A stretch of DNA of 64,000 nucleotides from Ornithinibacillus xuwenensis (GCF_039614845.1 NZ_JBDIML010000003.1:434001-498000); one strand, 5' to 3'. Shown: positions 25,191 to 33,726, counted from the stretch's first letter. The notes: generated by a model not told the origin, from the sequence alone. Made by a program: numbers and translations.

Positions 25191-25733
25191 TTAACTATTT
25201 TTACTTTGAACCAAGGCTTGTAGAACGGCTCCACTAGCCTGGATCCACCCCCCTACAAGATTCAAATTTCCCTGTTCTTTTCCTTGAAGCTTAAGGATTC
25301 CTGCCATTGCCTGAAGGGAGTTTCCGATGGCTTGTAGAATAGATCCTACATCAAGCAAGAGGTTTTCTTTGTAAGAGCTCTTATCATCAACTGAGATATC
25401 AAAAGGGGACAATAGATTACCTAAGGTTTGAAGTAAATTACCTTTTATTTCTAATTCTGTTTCTCTTTTCTCGTCCGACATTATTAAAATACCTGAAACG
25501 ACTGTTAAGTTCCCAATCGATTGGATTATGTTTCCTATCTTCTCGAAATCAAGAGTATTATCACTATCCGCTAATAGTGCATTTCCAGTTGCTTGCATGA
25601 CATTACCAGTTATGGATAAATTCGTTTGTAGCTCTTCACTTAATTTACGTGAGGGCGTATTACTTATGGCATCAATAACAGTACCGATTGCCTGAACCCA
25701 AGAGCCCAGTAATTCTTCTAAGTAATTGTTCAT
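25191..25733 (-). CDS. DUF6944-like six-repeat amphipathic protein
   Basis: About 180 residues from ATG 25733 (GTG 25745 is the alternative). The whole protein is six copies of G-(S/N/G)-x-x-Q-x-x-G, with first glycines at residues 10, 43, 67, 98, 130 and 161 and a second glycine always seven residues later, for example 'GSWVQAIG', 'GNVMQATG', 'GNIIQSIG', 'GNLLQTLG'. Repeats are about 24-33 residues apart, joined by short polar loops. This matches the 'DUF6944 family repetitive protein' of Bacillaceae. No signal peptide. The amphipathic Gly/Gln helices suggest packing against each other or a membrane surface, by inference only. Confidence 0.8.
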   Translation of the reverse strand: MNNYLEELLGSWVQAIGTVIDAISNTPSRKLSEELQTNLSITGNVMQATGNALLADSDNTLDFEKIGNIIQSIGNLTVVSGILIMSDEKRETELEIKGNLLQTLGNLLSPFDISVDDKSSYKENLLLDVGSILQAIGNSLQAMAGILKLQGKEQGNLNLVGGWIQASGAVLQALVQSKNS

Positions 25734-25883
25734 TGGTTCTATCACCCTTCAGCAAGACGTTTGTGCATCTTATTCAAGGGATAAGTTAATGGTAACGGTA
25801 AGCAACTATAACCTTTGCTATTCCAACCTGACTTCCATATAGGTAGATTATTTTACGTTTTTTTAAAAATGTACTATTAATAA

Positions 25884-26633
25884 TCAGAACTTTAATGATG
25901 CTAAATACAATGATAACTCTCGAATTCTTCTATCAGTTTCCGCTTCGATAACCCTTATTTCCTCTGTTGCCGTATAAAATGTATCACCTTGTAAAATATG
26001 ATCAGACAAGTTCAGAAGTCCAACTGCTTTTCGATTAAACTTCTTTGCAATAGCAAATGTAGTTGCTGTTTCCATATCAACTCCAATATGCCCATCTTCT
26101 GACCAACGTTTCACTAATTCGGTTGTTTCCATTAGCATAGCACTGGTAGAGAAAACAGAACCCGTTACATATCGGTAGCCTTTTTCTTCACAATAATCGA
26201 TAGCTGCTTGCACGAATCCCGAATCTGCATAAACCATTGTTTCTCCTGGGAAGTACCATTGTGAAACACCATCCTCCATATATGCACCAGTAACAATGAA
26301 AATATCACCGTACTGAACATGATGAGATAGACCACCAAAATAACCAGTTTGGATAAATTTATCGGTTCCTAAAACAGCATATCGGTGAGCTATGATGGAT
26401 GCATGAGGTCCTCCAAATACATTTGAAAACCCAATTTTTTGTTGACTGTACTCACCGATTACTGTATTCCAAGTTGGATGCCATTGATCTGCTTGTAATA
26501 GATTTTTCCATAATTCTAAGTTGTCCTCATGCTCCCATTCACCATGTAGGATAAAGGTATTTGGAATATTCTTTTCTTCTATTCCCAAAGCGTTCATCCA
26601 GTCTTCTTTTGTAAACTCTCCATAAAGTTTCAT
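25884..26633 (-). CDS. Nucleoside phosphorylase-fold protein
   Basis: About 249 residues of the PNP/UDP phosphorylase superfamily. Recognisable blocks are 'IQTGYFGGLSHHVQYGDIFIVTGAY' and, near the C-terminus, 'IGVDMETATTFAIAKKFNRKAVGLLNLSDH', in which the Met-Glu and Ser-Asp positions contact ribose and base in the family. These enzymes cleave nucleosides with phosphate or water. Specificity cannot be read here; the fold also covers MTA/SAH nucleosidase. It is near a Nudix gene (46 bp upstream), possibly a nucleotide-salvage pair. Confidence 0.82.
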   Translation of the reverse strand: MKLYGEFTKEDWMNALGIEEKNIPNTFILHGEWEHEDNLELWKNLLQADQWHPTWNTVIGEYSQQKIGFSNVFGGPHASIIAHRYAVLGTDKFIQTGYFGGLSHHVQYGDIFIVTGAYMEDGVSQWYFPGETMVYADSGFVQAAIDYCEEKGYRYVTGSVFSTSAMLMETTELVKRWSEDGHIGVDMETATTFAIAKKFNRKAVGLLNLSDHILQGDTFYTATEEIRVIEAETDRRIRELSLYLASLKF

Positions 26634-26678
26634 CATGCTCCCCCTAGGTTAAGACTCTATTTTTGTTCGTGTTACGTC

Positions 26679-27134
26679 TTAAACAGCTTCCTTTTTCATA
26701 GCATACTCTAGCAGTGCTTGATAAATGGTATCCCAATTTTTATAGTTTTCAATTTCATATGGCTCAATAAATTCACGTTTGCTAGACTCATACTCAGCAT
26801 CAAAGTTATGTAACTGTTTAATATCCATTCGATAGAATGCTTGGTAACCAACAAGTGGATATGGACTATCCTTTCTCCAATTTGGGTTCTCGTGATGGCT
26901 TACTTCAACACATCCTAAAAAGCTACAATCACCTTCTACATATCCTTCTTCCATCGCTTCTCTCTTAAAAGCTTCTTCCGGTGTTTCATTTGGTTCAATG
27001 TGCCCACCTGGAAAGTCCCAACCACGATGATTCAAATCAACGATCAATAGTTTTCCATTCCAAAAACAGAATCCGTGTGCACTTGTCATCAACTCTCTTG
27101 GACCTAGATAATCTTGCTTCCAGGTTAGTTTCAC
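26679..27134 (-). CDS. Nudix hydrolase
   Basis: About 151 residues from GTG 27134, which follows GGGGAGAGG; the longer frame to 27179 starts at TTG without spacing. The Nudix box 'GHIEPNETPEEAFKREAMEE' is clear, though the final Gly of the consensus is Tyr ('EEGYV'). Nudix enzymes hydrolyse nucleoside diphosphates linked to X. The substrate is unknown. It is upstream of and co-oriented with the phosphorylase gene. Confidence 0.87.
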   Translation of the reverse strand: MKLTWKQDYLGPRELMTSAHGFCFWNGKLLIVDLNHRGWDFPGGHIEPNETPEEAFKREAMEEGYVEGDCSFLGCVEVSHHENPNWRKDSPYPLVGYQAFYRMDIKQLHNFDAEYESSKREFIEPYEIENYKNWDTIYQALLEYAMKKEAV

Positions 27135-27230
27135 TCTTGCCTCTCCCCAAGTAACATATGTAGATACCAAGTTTATCAACTCCGAAACAATTATTTTATA
27201 TATATAGAATCTATTAGAACTAAATAGCTA

Positions 27231-27938
27231 TCATTTCCTTACGACAAAGGTAATTGCATTTGTCTTTAATGCAATCTTTCTACCATTTCTAGTTATTTGA
27301 TATTCTAAAGGTTTTACCATATGCTTTAACACAGTCCAATTAGTAAACAATCTGAGCAAGATAGTATTCATTTCTTCTGTTTTTAGATTAATTTCTGTGT
27401 TAACTTCCAAACGATCACCGGTTTCCATATCAACCTCTTCTAAGGATGAATTTACAATTAAGCAATTAATTCCACCTTTTTTGGTTCCTTCAATCATCTC
27501 CGTTAATTTATTCTGTAACACTGCTTCAGACTCGACATGTTCTAAACTTGACACCGCAACAATTAAATCATATGTATTTCTTCCAATGTTAAAGCTTTCA
27601 ATAGTAGACTTTTCCACCTTAATAATGGAAGTTAATCCAAATTCGCTGCTATAGCAAGTTAATTTTGCTATCGCTGAGTCTAACATATCGACACAGACAA
27701 CTTCCCCTTTCATATCTTTTTCAAGAATCATATTAGCAATTGGTATGCTATTGCGTCCTACTCCACTGCCTAAATCAAGCACTCGAAGCGTTTCATAGCT
27801 AGTAAAGTAAGGTAACTGATCAAGTACCGTTTGTACAGGTTTATGCAACCACGATCCTGCAGCAAATAATTTATAGTTATCATAGCAATAATCATGATAT
27901 GCTTTCTCTTCCTTACGAATATTCATAATTCGCTCCAT
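27231..27938 (-). CDS. SAM-dependent class I methyltransferase
   Basis: A 235-residue methyltransferase. Motif I 'LRVLDLGSGVGRNSIPIA' at 51-68 binds SAM, 'EVVCVDMLDSAIAKL' is the acidic strand-2 region, and 'DLIVAVSSLEHV' is the motif IV region. The C-terminal 'KHMVKPLEYQITRNGRKIALKTNAITFVVRK' resembles methyltransferases such as tellurite-resistance TehB-like enzymes. Substrate unknown. ATG 27938 follows AAGGAAG. Confidence 0.87.
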   Translation of the reverse strand: MERIMNIRKEEKAYHDYCYDNYKLFAAGSWLHKPVQTVLDQLPYFTSYETLRVLDLGSGVGRNSIPIANMILEKDMKGEVVCVDMLDSAIAKLTCYSSEFGLTSIIKVEKSTIESFNIGRNTYDLIVAVSSLEHVESEAVLQNKLTEMIEGTKKGGINCLIVNSSLEEVDMETGDRLEVNTEINLKTEEMNTILLRLFTNWTVLKHMVKPLEYQITRNGRKIALKTNAITFVVRK

Positions 27939-28094
27939 TATAATCTTCCTTCTCCAATGTCATTACTTTAAAATTCGACAAATCCTCCGATTTTCCTGCT
28001 TCTAATCGTTTGTGCAAATAAGCCCTCTGTGCCCACACCTATTCCTCCCTCCCGAAATAAACTGCTATAGGGGTTGAAGGGAGGTTTGACCATC

Positions 28095-28946
28095 ATGAAG
28101 AAATACGAACTTTTCACCTTAGTTAGTTTAGCTCTTGTGATTGCCATCCCTATTCTGTTCAACATATTCCAGAATAACCAAGACCAGACTGAATCCAGTG
28201 ACCCCACTACAGAGGAACAAGAAAACAATAAGGAAAATGCTAATCAAGACAATAAAGATGCTGAAAATGGTGGCAACAAGGAAGAATCTGACAAAGAAAA
28301 CAGCAATGCTAAAATTCATTGGGGTGTAGATTCAGCAAGTTATACGGATGAAGAATTTCTCGGATGTGTTGTTGATAACTATGGTAAACCAGTTGTCTGG
28401 GGAAGGTATTTAGGTGATAAAGAGGATGTATCTACTGGCCTTGACTCCGCCGAAGTAAAACGTCTGCATGACAACAATATACAGATTCTCATTATTTATA
28501 ATCACGTGGAAGATGCACGAGGACATGATAACGGAGTGGACCACGCAAATCAAGCAATCTCTATGGCTGAAGAGCTTGGCGTCCCAGAAGGTGTGGCAAT
28601 ATTTGTTGATATTGAACCAAGTTATCCAGTAGATGTAGCATTCATGGAAGGATGGTATGAAACACTAGCAGATTCTAACTACGAATCAGGTGTTTATGGC
28701 GTGTTCGATGAAGAAAGCGATATATTAAATGCCTACAAATCAATGGAACAAAGTATTCAAGAAAACACCATTGTATGGACTGCATTCCCTCAAGTAGAAA
28801 TCACTACAAAAGAAAACGCACCAGAATACAATTCTCAAGGACCAAAGAACTCCAAACTATATGGCTGGCAATATGCTATTGAAGGTGAAGCATGCAATAT
28901 TGATACAAACTTATTCAAAGGGCAAATGCTAGACTATTTATGGTAG
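28095..28946 (+). CDS. Membrane-anchored DUF1906 (glycoside hydrolase-like) protein
   Basis: About 283 residues. It begins with an uncleaved-looking anchor 'LFTLVSLALVIAIPILFNIF', then a 45-residue Glu/Asn/Asp/Lys linker, then a TIM-barrel DUF1906/Rv2525c-like domain ('WGVDSASYTDEEFLGCVVDNYGKPVVWGRYL', 'GVAIFVDIEPSYPVDVAFMEGWYETL', 'LYGWQYAIEGEACNIDTNLFKG'). This GH25-like fold acts on cell-wall polymers in other proteins; the catalytic role here is inferred. ATG 28095 follows GGGAGG ten bases away; an upstream in-frame start at 28074 is unlikely. It has its own terminator. Confidence 0.83.
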   Translation: MKKYELFTLVSLALVIAIPILFNIFQNNQDQTESSDPTTEEQENNKENANQDNKDAENGGNKEESDKENSNAKIHWGVDSASYTDEEFLGCVVDNYGKPVVWGRYLGDKEDVSTGLDSAEVKRLHDNNIQILIIYNHVEDARGHDNGVDHANQAISMAEELGVPEGVAIFVDIEPSYPVDVAFMEGWYETLADSNYESGVYGVFDEESDILNAYKSMEQSIQENTIVWTAFPQVEITTKENAPEYNSQGPKNSKLYGWQYAIEGEACNIDTNLFKGQMLDYLW

Positions 28947-28954
28947 ATTAATAG

Positions 28955-29001
28955 AGAGTGGGCGAAGTACTTTTGTGCAAATGCCCACTCTTTTGGTTTT
29001 T
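28955..29001 (+). terminator. Terminator after the DUF1906 gene
   Basis: A 9-bp stem (AGAGTGGGC at 28955-28963 with GCCCACTCT at 28983-28991) is followed by a T-rich tract. Confidence 0.75.
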
Positions 29002-29029
29002 GTTGGTGTGACTGTGGAGGGTTTAGCTT

Positions 29030-29112
29030 CTAGCATGAGAACTTTAGCTTTTGACGTCGGGACTTTAGCTTCTTCTCTCATTCTTCAGCTTCTCCACTTA
29101 AAGCTCAAATCC
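29030..29112. repeat. Short direct repeats, 20-23 nt apart
   Basis: The unit AGAAGCTAAAGTYC (minus-strand reading), or close variants, appears about four times in 80 bases between two terminators. The copies with CCCGACGTC and TCTCATGC spacers look like a small interspersed repeat. No start codon with a ribosome site fits the overlapping frames, so it is treated as non-coding. Confidence 0.5.
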
Positions 29113-29123
29113 TCCTCTCCCAA

Positions 29124-29150
29124 CAAAAAAACAGCCCCCATCGAGGCTGG
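29124..29150 (-). terminator. Terminator after the GNAT-DUF1992 gene
   Basis: On the minus strand CAGCC...GGCTG around a short loop is followed by seven T residues, just after the stop codon. Confidence 0.65.
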
Positions 29151-29155
29151 TATTA

Positions 29156-30049
29156 TCATTCACTCACTTTATTCTTCTGCAAAGATGGTGGGCAAGCGTA
29201 GTTATAGGCTTTTATCTTCTTATTAATCTCTTTAACGAGTTTGCGTCTTTCTTTCCCATCCAGTTCTACTAGCATTTCCTTCATTGTGTCAATCTCATTG
29301 GCAAGCTCAACCCATGCAGGAAGGACATGGTTATCCTTTAGCGTTTTATACATTTGTGCTTCTGATGAATTTACATAGCTAGGTCCAAGACTTAATGGTT
29401 TTCCTTTTCCTGGTAGATTAGAAAAATCACCTGATGCTTCTGATCGCTTGATAATCTCTGTCATATGGTCTGTATATTGGACGGGCTCTTCTAGTTGTTT
29501 CCTTTTACGGATCCAATCCGGTTTTATGATGGATAGGACGTTGGCATCTTGTGATTTCTGATGCTGATACAAATAGCCTCTAAGCTTCCCCTCTTGCTTG
29601 AATCCAGACTTCTCTAGTAACTGATTGGAGGCCGTATTAGCCGGAAATGTTACAGCTCCAATTCGATAGATACCCAACTCTTGAAAGCAGTATTCTAATA
29701 CACGATCTAATGCTTCTGTTAAGATTCCTTTTCGCCAGTGATTGGGGTGGAGTTCAAAACCAACCTCTGCTCGTTTTTGATGGGAAACATAATTATGTAT
29801 ACCGATAGTACCAATAAAATCATCGGTTTCTTTTAACATAATTCCCCAACGTATTCCTCGTTTATCTTTAAAAATTGTCTGAAAAGAATTAATTAGTTCA
29901 GCCGCTTCCTCTACAGATTGCAAGCTTTCTCTACCGTAGTATTTTGTAACATCGTCGAGTGATAAAATATTGAAAAACGCTTCGTCATAACCATGGTCAA
30001 TTTTAACTAATCTTAATCGTCTCGTAAATAATAGTGGAAAATTCTCCAA
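29156..30049 (-). CDS. GNAT acetyltransferase fused to a DUF1992 (DnaJC28-like) domain
   Basis: A 297-residue two-domain protein. Residues 1-175 are a RimJ/RimL-like GNAT ('TRRLRLVKIDH', motif A 'VGFELHPNHWRKGILTEAL', motif B 'NTASNQLLEKSGFKQEG'), which acetylates N-termini or small amines in its relatives. Residues about 195-290 are a DUF1992 domain with 'GDFSNLPGKGKPL' at 207-219 and a following 'LPAWVELANEIDTM' helix. DUF1992 occurs alone or in DnaJ homologue subfamily C member 28. The fusion is unusual and its meaning is unknown. It starts at TTG behind AGGGG. Confidence 0.83.
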   Translation of the reverse strand: MENFPLLFTRRLRLVKIDHGYDEAFFNILSLDDVTKYYGRESLQSVEEAAELINSFQTIFKDKRGIRWGIMLKETDDFIGTIGIHNYVSHQKRAEVGFELHPNHWRKGILTEALDRVLEYCFQELGIYRIGAVTFPANTASNQLLEKSGFKQEGKLRGYLYQHQKSQDANVLSIIKPDWIRKRKQLEEPVQYTDHMTEIIKRSEASGDFSNLPGKGKPLSLGPSYVNSSEAQMYKTLKDNHVLPAWVELANEIDTMKEMLVELDGKERRKLVKEINKKIKAYNYACPPSLQKNKVSE

Positions 30050-30144
30050 TTGATTTCCCCTCTTCCATGAACAATATTATGCTGTTAGGTTAACTATATA
30101 CGAGTTCGCAAAAGGAAAACCCTTCAAACTGTGACAATTAATAG

Positions 30145-30699
30145 TCAATTCCAATAATCGGGATCGCCCATACGTAATTCCTCGACCATTTCATCTAAAT
30201 CAGAAGGTGTAATCAAATAAATTGGGTAGTCCTTCGCCGTATTTTTTGCTTCCTCATAAAAGAAGCGGTTACTTCCCGGATATTCATCATCTAATAAAAT
30301 TAAACATGCATCGCTTTTTTCAATAAGCCATTTATTCTTTGCTTTAAATTGATAAGGACCTTTGTAATCTCCGGTATAAAGTGGCTGATAGAAGTCTACA
30401 ACCATCGTTACTTCTTCATACTTCATCTTCAATTCCTCCGGCCAGCGATTCTCTTGGTTTTCAAACGGTGGAATAATCGCAATCTGAATATCGTATTCTT
30501 CCTTTAAATCAAGGGCTACTTCTGCTGCCCATAGCTCGACACCCATTTGGCCAGAAATTAGAATCCATTCTAATCCCTCTTCAATAAATCCAATCAGCTT
30601 TTTTTCAATAGCTGCTTTAATAAAGGCAATTTTGGGATCAGTCTCTTTAAAAATATTTATTTCCATTGGTTTATAACCAGTTACTGCGAGTACTTTCAT
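30145..30699 (-). CDS. ypsA: SLOG-fold DUF1273 protein YpsA
   Basis: About 184 residues, the size of B. subtilis YpsA. It starts 'MKVLAVTGYKPMEINIF' and contains 'EWILISGQMGVELWAAEVALDLKEEY', 'LAVIPPFENQENRWPE'-like 'IAIIPPFENQENRWPEEL', and 'DACLILLDDEYPGSNRFFYEEA', the Rossmann-type nucleotide-sugar-binding fold of the SLOG group. YpsA has been linked to cell division and stress in Bacillales; the ligand is unknown. The ATG at 30699 has GAAGG eleven bases upstream, better than the longer ATG at 30711. Confidence 0.9.
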   Translation of the reverse strand: MKVLAVTGYKPMEINIFKETDPKIAFIKAAIEKKLIGFIEEGLEWILISGQMGVELWAAEVALDLKEEYDIQIAIIPPFENQENRWPEELKMKYEEVTMVVDFYQPLYTGDYKGPYQFKAKNKWLIEKSDACLILLDDEYPGSNRFFYEEAKNTAKDYPIYLITPSDLDEMVEELRMGDPDYWN

Positions 30700-30723
30700 A
30701 TGTAAGCACATCCTTCAAAATAT

Positions 30724-30750
30724 AAAGAGCTGACTATTGCCAGCTCTTTA
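30724..30750 (-). terminator. Terminator after cotD-like gene
   Basis: On the minus strand AAAGAGCTG...CAGCTCTTT forms a 9-bp hairpin just past the CotD-like stop; the T tract is interrupted by A. Confidence 0.6.
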
Positions 30751-30755
30751 TCATG

Positions 30756-31205
30756 TTAACACCATTTATTTGGTTTTTTCCAGTTCTGAGGTCCAGCTCC
30801 CATACCTGGATTCATCGGTCCCATGCCTGGGTCCATTGCTCCTGCTACCTGACCAGGATTACCTGGGTTCCCTGGATTTCCTGGGTTGTTTCCCCAGCCT
30901 GGTAATCCTGCGCCAGGATCCATCGCTCCTGCTACTTGACCTGGTGCAGTACCTGGTCCCATTCCAGGGCCTGCAGGTACATTGAATGCTCCTCCAAATT
31001 GATTGACACTATTTACTGTATTTACGACAGATGTTGAATGAGGGTATACGTGTTGGTTTTTAATTAAATGATGATTCATTACGGTTGTATGAGAAGGATG
31101 CACGTGTTGTATCGTTTCTTCAGAGCAACAATGTACAACATCTTGTTTTGTAGGATAAACAATTTGCTTCGGGCGTCCACAATGTGGTCTGTGATGATGT
31201 CCCAT
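30756..31205 (-). CDS. cotD: CotD-family spore coat protein with Gly/Pro-rich tail
   Basis: 149 residues. The first 75 follow CotD: 'MGHHHRPHCGRPKQIVYPTKQDVVHCCSEET...HVHPSHTTVMNHHLIKNQHVYPHSTSVVNTVNSVNQFGG', with many His and Cys suited to cross-linking in the spore coat. The last 70 residues are a low-complexity Gly/Pro/Asn/Met tract containing two copies of GQVAGAMDPG and tandem GNP units, absent from B. subtilis CotD. Coat-gene control by sporulation sigma factors is expected but no site was assigned. GGGG precedes the ATG. Confidence 0.85.
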   Translation of the reverse strand: MGHHHRPHCGRPKQIVYPTKQDVVHCCSEETIQHVHPSHTTVMNHHLIKNQHVYPHSTSVVNTVNSVNQFGGAFNVPAGPGMGPGTAPGQVAGAMDPGAGLPGWGNNPGNPGNPGNPGQVAGAMDPGMGPMNPGMGAGPQNWKKPNKWC

Positions 31206-31322
31206 TTAAAATCCCCTTTCTTGTGATAAGTTCACTAATAACCTATGACAGCTGACGGATAGTTGCATCAGACAGCTACCTATTTTCGGGGAATTCGCTG
31301 ATATTTTTTCTAGGGTACATCC

Positions 31323-31880
31323 CTATGGCAGTTTCTTCTTTAGGCGATAAACCGCCACAACGGTTAATAGGACAATTATACCAATACCGATCCACATTAC
31401 CAAAACGATTCCATTGGGGAAAATTCTTCTGACCTCGTTAGATAAATCAATATCCCTAGATGGAGCCATTCCTTGTCCTAATAGCTCCAAATCTTCACCT
31501 GCTGATTGAATCACTGATGTTCGATCACAAATCCCAGTTGAGTAATAGTCTCCATATTCATTCATACCTCTAGCATACACCAAATATTCTTGACCAGTCT
31601 TAAATTCAAAACCACAATCGCCACCACCCATTCCCGTTTTAATAATGGTTTGGGATTCTTCAAACCCCTTCCAGATTTCTTTTACGTTAAACAGTACTTT
31701 TTTTGAATAATTCACATCATTCATTTCCATGACTTTCCCTCGGAAAACCACGCTTGAACGCTCTAACTCATCCTGTACCGACTGTGGCTCTACACAAGAA
31801 CAGGCATAGGTTGGTAACGGAATCAGTAAAATTGTCATCGTGATTAGCGAGACACTAATCAAAAGTCGAACTAGCTTCAT
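31323..31880 (-). CDS. Secreted TIMP/NTR-like protein with C-terminal membrane anchor
   Basis: About 185 residues from ATG 31880 (GGGGG ten bases upstream). A signal peptide ('LLISVSLITMTILLIPLPTYA') ends directly before 'CSCVEPQSVQDELERSSVVFRGKV', the Cys-Ser-Cys opening of TIMP/NTR-like bacterial proteins. Two further Cys occur in 'GGGDCGFEFKTGQEYLVYA' and 'STGICDRTS'. A C-terminal membrane helix ('VLVMWIGIGIIVLLTVVAVY') and basic tail anchor the domain outside the cell. Function unknown. Monocistronic. Confidence 0.78.
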   Translation of the reverse strand: MKLVRLLISVSLITMTILLIPLPTYACSCVEPQSVQDELERSSVVFRGKVMEMNDVNYSKKVLFNVKEIWKGFEESQTIIKTGMGGGDCGFEFKTGQEYLVYARGMNEYGDYYSTGICDRTSVIQSAGEDLELLGQGMAPSRDIDLSNEVRRIFPNGIVLVMWIGIGIIVLLTVVAVYRLKKKLP

Positions 31881-31947
31881 GTGTTGTTCGCCCCCTTTAT
31901 CCATTAGACGCGCTAACACTATAAAATGATTCACATATAAAGAGTAT

Positions 31948-31980
31948 AAAAAAGTGGCACCAGAAAACCAGTACCACTTT
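31948..31980 (-). terminator. Terminator after the ABC-2 permease gene
   Basis: On the minus strand a 7-9-bp stem, AAAGTGG with CCACTTT, is followed by a T tract, eight bases after the permease stop codon. Confidence 0.65.
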
Positions 31981-31988
31981 ACCCTGTT

Positions 31989-32762
31989 TTAATAATGAGC
32001 AAGTAAACCTTTCTTCATGGCGAAGCGTTCACAACGTAAGAAAACCAGTAACCCTATCGCAAAATAAAACACAGCATTAAATAGTAATATCGCGATATCT
32101 CCCATCGTAAATTCACTTAGGGTGACACCATTTATCATCACTTCACGTACCATATCGATCCCTTTTACAAATGGGAAGAAAGCTAAAAATGGTGCGACCG
32201 ATAATGGAACAAATGTTAATCCTGCAAGAATAAATTGAAGTATTTGTAAGAATGCCTGAATTTGTTTTAAAATCATTGTGAATCCTGCAATGATTAATCC
32301 AAGCCCAAACATACTAATCAGTGTCAATATTAATATCGGTAATATCGATAGTACATCAACATTCAACCATTGCCCTGCTGTTAGCATACTTACATATAAT
32401 AAGAACACAATGATTATGAATTCAATTATGGTTGAAGACAGCAATCGTGACAACATGATTTTCCAAATACCAATTGGCGACATTCCGAGCTGCTCTAAAG
32501 TACCCTGTGTTGCTTCATTTGTAATTTGCCAGCCTATATCATTGACAACGACCATCGCTAAGAACCAGAATATATAATTGACTATTACGTATTGAATATT
32601 AGTATCCTGTGAGCTGGGATCGCCGATTAAAGAAATCCCCGCAAACATTCCTAAGAAAAGCACGTAGAAGGTAATAAGCATGGCAATCGTATTTGGTAAA
32701 TAGCGTTTTAATAGAATGTATTCTCTTCGAATATTGGCATTAAACACGTTCAGGAAGCGCAT
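31989..32762 (-). CDS. ABC-2 type exporter permease
   Basis: A 257-residue membrane protein with six predicted helices and the ABC-2 fold; the cytoplasmic segment 'ITNEATQGTLEQLGMSPIGIWKIMLSRLLSS' is typical of the family. Together with the ATPase gene, which overlaps its start by 23 bases, it forms a two-component exporter. The substrate cannot be told from sequence. Confidence 0.87.
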   Translation of the reverse strand: MRFLNVFNANIRREYILLKRYLPNTIAMLITFYVLFLGMFAGISLIGDPSSQDTNIQYVIVNYIFWFLAMVVVNDIGWQITNEATQGTLEQLGMSPIGIWKIMLSRLLSSTIIEFIIIVFLLYVSMLTAGQWLNVDVLSILPILILTLISMFGLGLIIAGFTMILKQIQAFLQILQFILAGLTFVPLSVAPFLAFFPFVKGIDMVREVMINGVTLSEFTMGDIAILLFNAVFYFAIGLLVFLRCERFAMKKGLLAHY

Positions 32763-33726
32763 ATTCGTTTTCCCCCTTTACAATCTTCATAAAGACCTGT
32801 TCGAAATTAATTGTTTTACGATCAATCGTATCCACTGGGATTTGCTCTAGTTTCAGTACATCAAATAAATCATAAATTGCTTCACTCTTTGTAAGGTCGA
32901 CTTCCAGCATGGATTGATACGTATCAGGGGTGTAAACGAGCTGAGGGAATTTTTGAAGTAGTGTATCATGTTGTTCTTTACTCAAATGCCCACCAAGCTT
33001 AATGGAATAAGCACGAACCTCAAATAGCTTTAACAAGTTTTCCACACGATCATCGGTAACTATTTTTCCATTATTAATAATAACAGTGCGTTCACATAAG
33101 TCCTCAATAACATCCATATCATGTGAAGTAATAATAATGGTTTTCTTTTGCTCTCTCACGATATCGCGCAGTATCTCACGGACTTCATAGCCAGTTTCAA
33201 TATCTATACCAAGTGTCGGTTCATCCAATAAGATAACCTCTGTATTTGCAAGCATTGCAACAGCAATTGCCAGCTTTTGCTGCATACCTCTCGACAATCG
33301 ATTGACTAGTTCATTTTCCTTATCCTGCAAGTGAAACTGTTCAAGTAATTCATCAATTTGTGCGGAAACCTCTTTACGTGATTTCCCTCGATTACCTGCA
33401 AAATACTCTAAGTTCTCACGTACGGTTAATCGCCAATACAAGTTTCGGTTTCCTTCTAATACTGCACTAATATGCTCACGAGCTCTTAGGCGTTTTTTCT
33501 GATTATCTGTGTTATTTATCAAGATTGAACCACTATCCGGAACAACTAATCCACAAATCATCTTAATCGTGGTAGTTTTACCAGCACCATTAGGTCCTAG
33601 GAGACCTAGTATCTCTCCTTTATTTACCGTAAATGAAATATCATCAACAGCAGTTATGTACGCTTTGGTCTTACGTTTCTTATAAGACTTTTTAAGATTT
33701 TTCACCTCAACAACAGGCTGTGTCAC
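32740..33726 (-). CDS. ABC transporter ATP-binding protein (exporter type)
   Basis: About 328 residues from GTG 33726, which follows AAAGGGG; the upstream ATG at 33774 is not needed. Walker A GPNGAGKT is near residue 46 of this reading, the signature 'LSRGMQQK' mid-domain, Walker B 'VILLDEPTLGID', and the switch His in 'TIIITSHDMD'. A C-terminal extension of about 80 residues resembles the DUF4162-type tail of drug/lantibiotic exporters. It pairs with the downstream permease, the two genes overlapping. Confidence 0.92.
   Translation of the reverse strand: MTQPVVEVKNLKKSYKKRKTKAYITAVDDISFTVNKGEILGLLGPNGAGKTTTIKMICGLVVPDSGSILINNTDNQKKRLRAREHISAVLEGNRNLYWRLTVRENLEYFAGNRGKSRKEVSAQIDELLEQFHLQDKENELVNRLSRGMQQKLAIAVAMLANTEVILLDEPTLGIDIETGYEVREILRDIVREQKKTIIITSHDMDVIEDLCERTVIINNGKIVTDDRVENLLKLFEVRAYSIKLGGHLSKEQHDTLLQKFPQLVYTPDTYQSMLEVDLTKSEAIYDLFDVLKLEQIPVDTIDRKTINFEQVFMKIVKGENEYALPERV

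Noticed and set aside
27968..28228. 86-residue minus-strand frame opposite the DUF1906 gene start
   Set aside because: Antisense shadow of a well-supported gene; no ribosome site.
29030..29112. CRISPR-like spaced repeats
   Set aside because: Units are short and imperfect, spacers only a few bases, no leader or cas genes.
28975..29226. 83-residue plus-strand frame
   Set aside because: Runs through a terminator, the short repeat cluster and the end of the GNAT-DUF1992 gene; no ribosome site.
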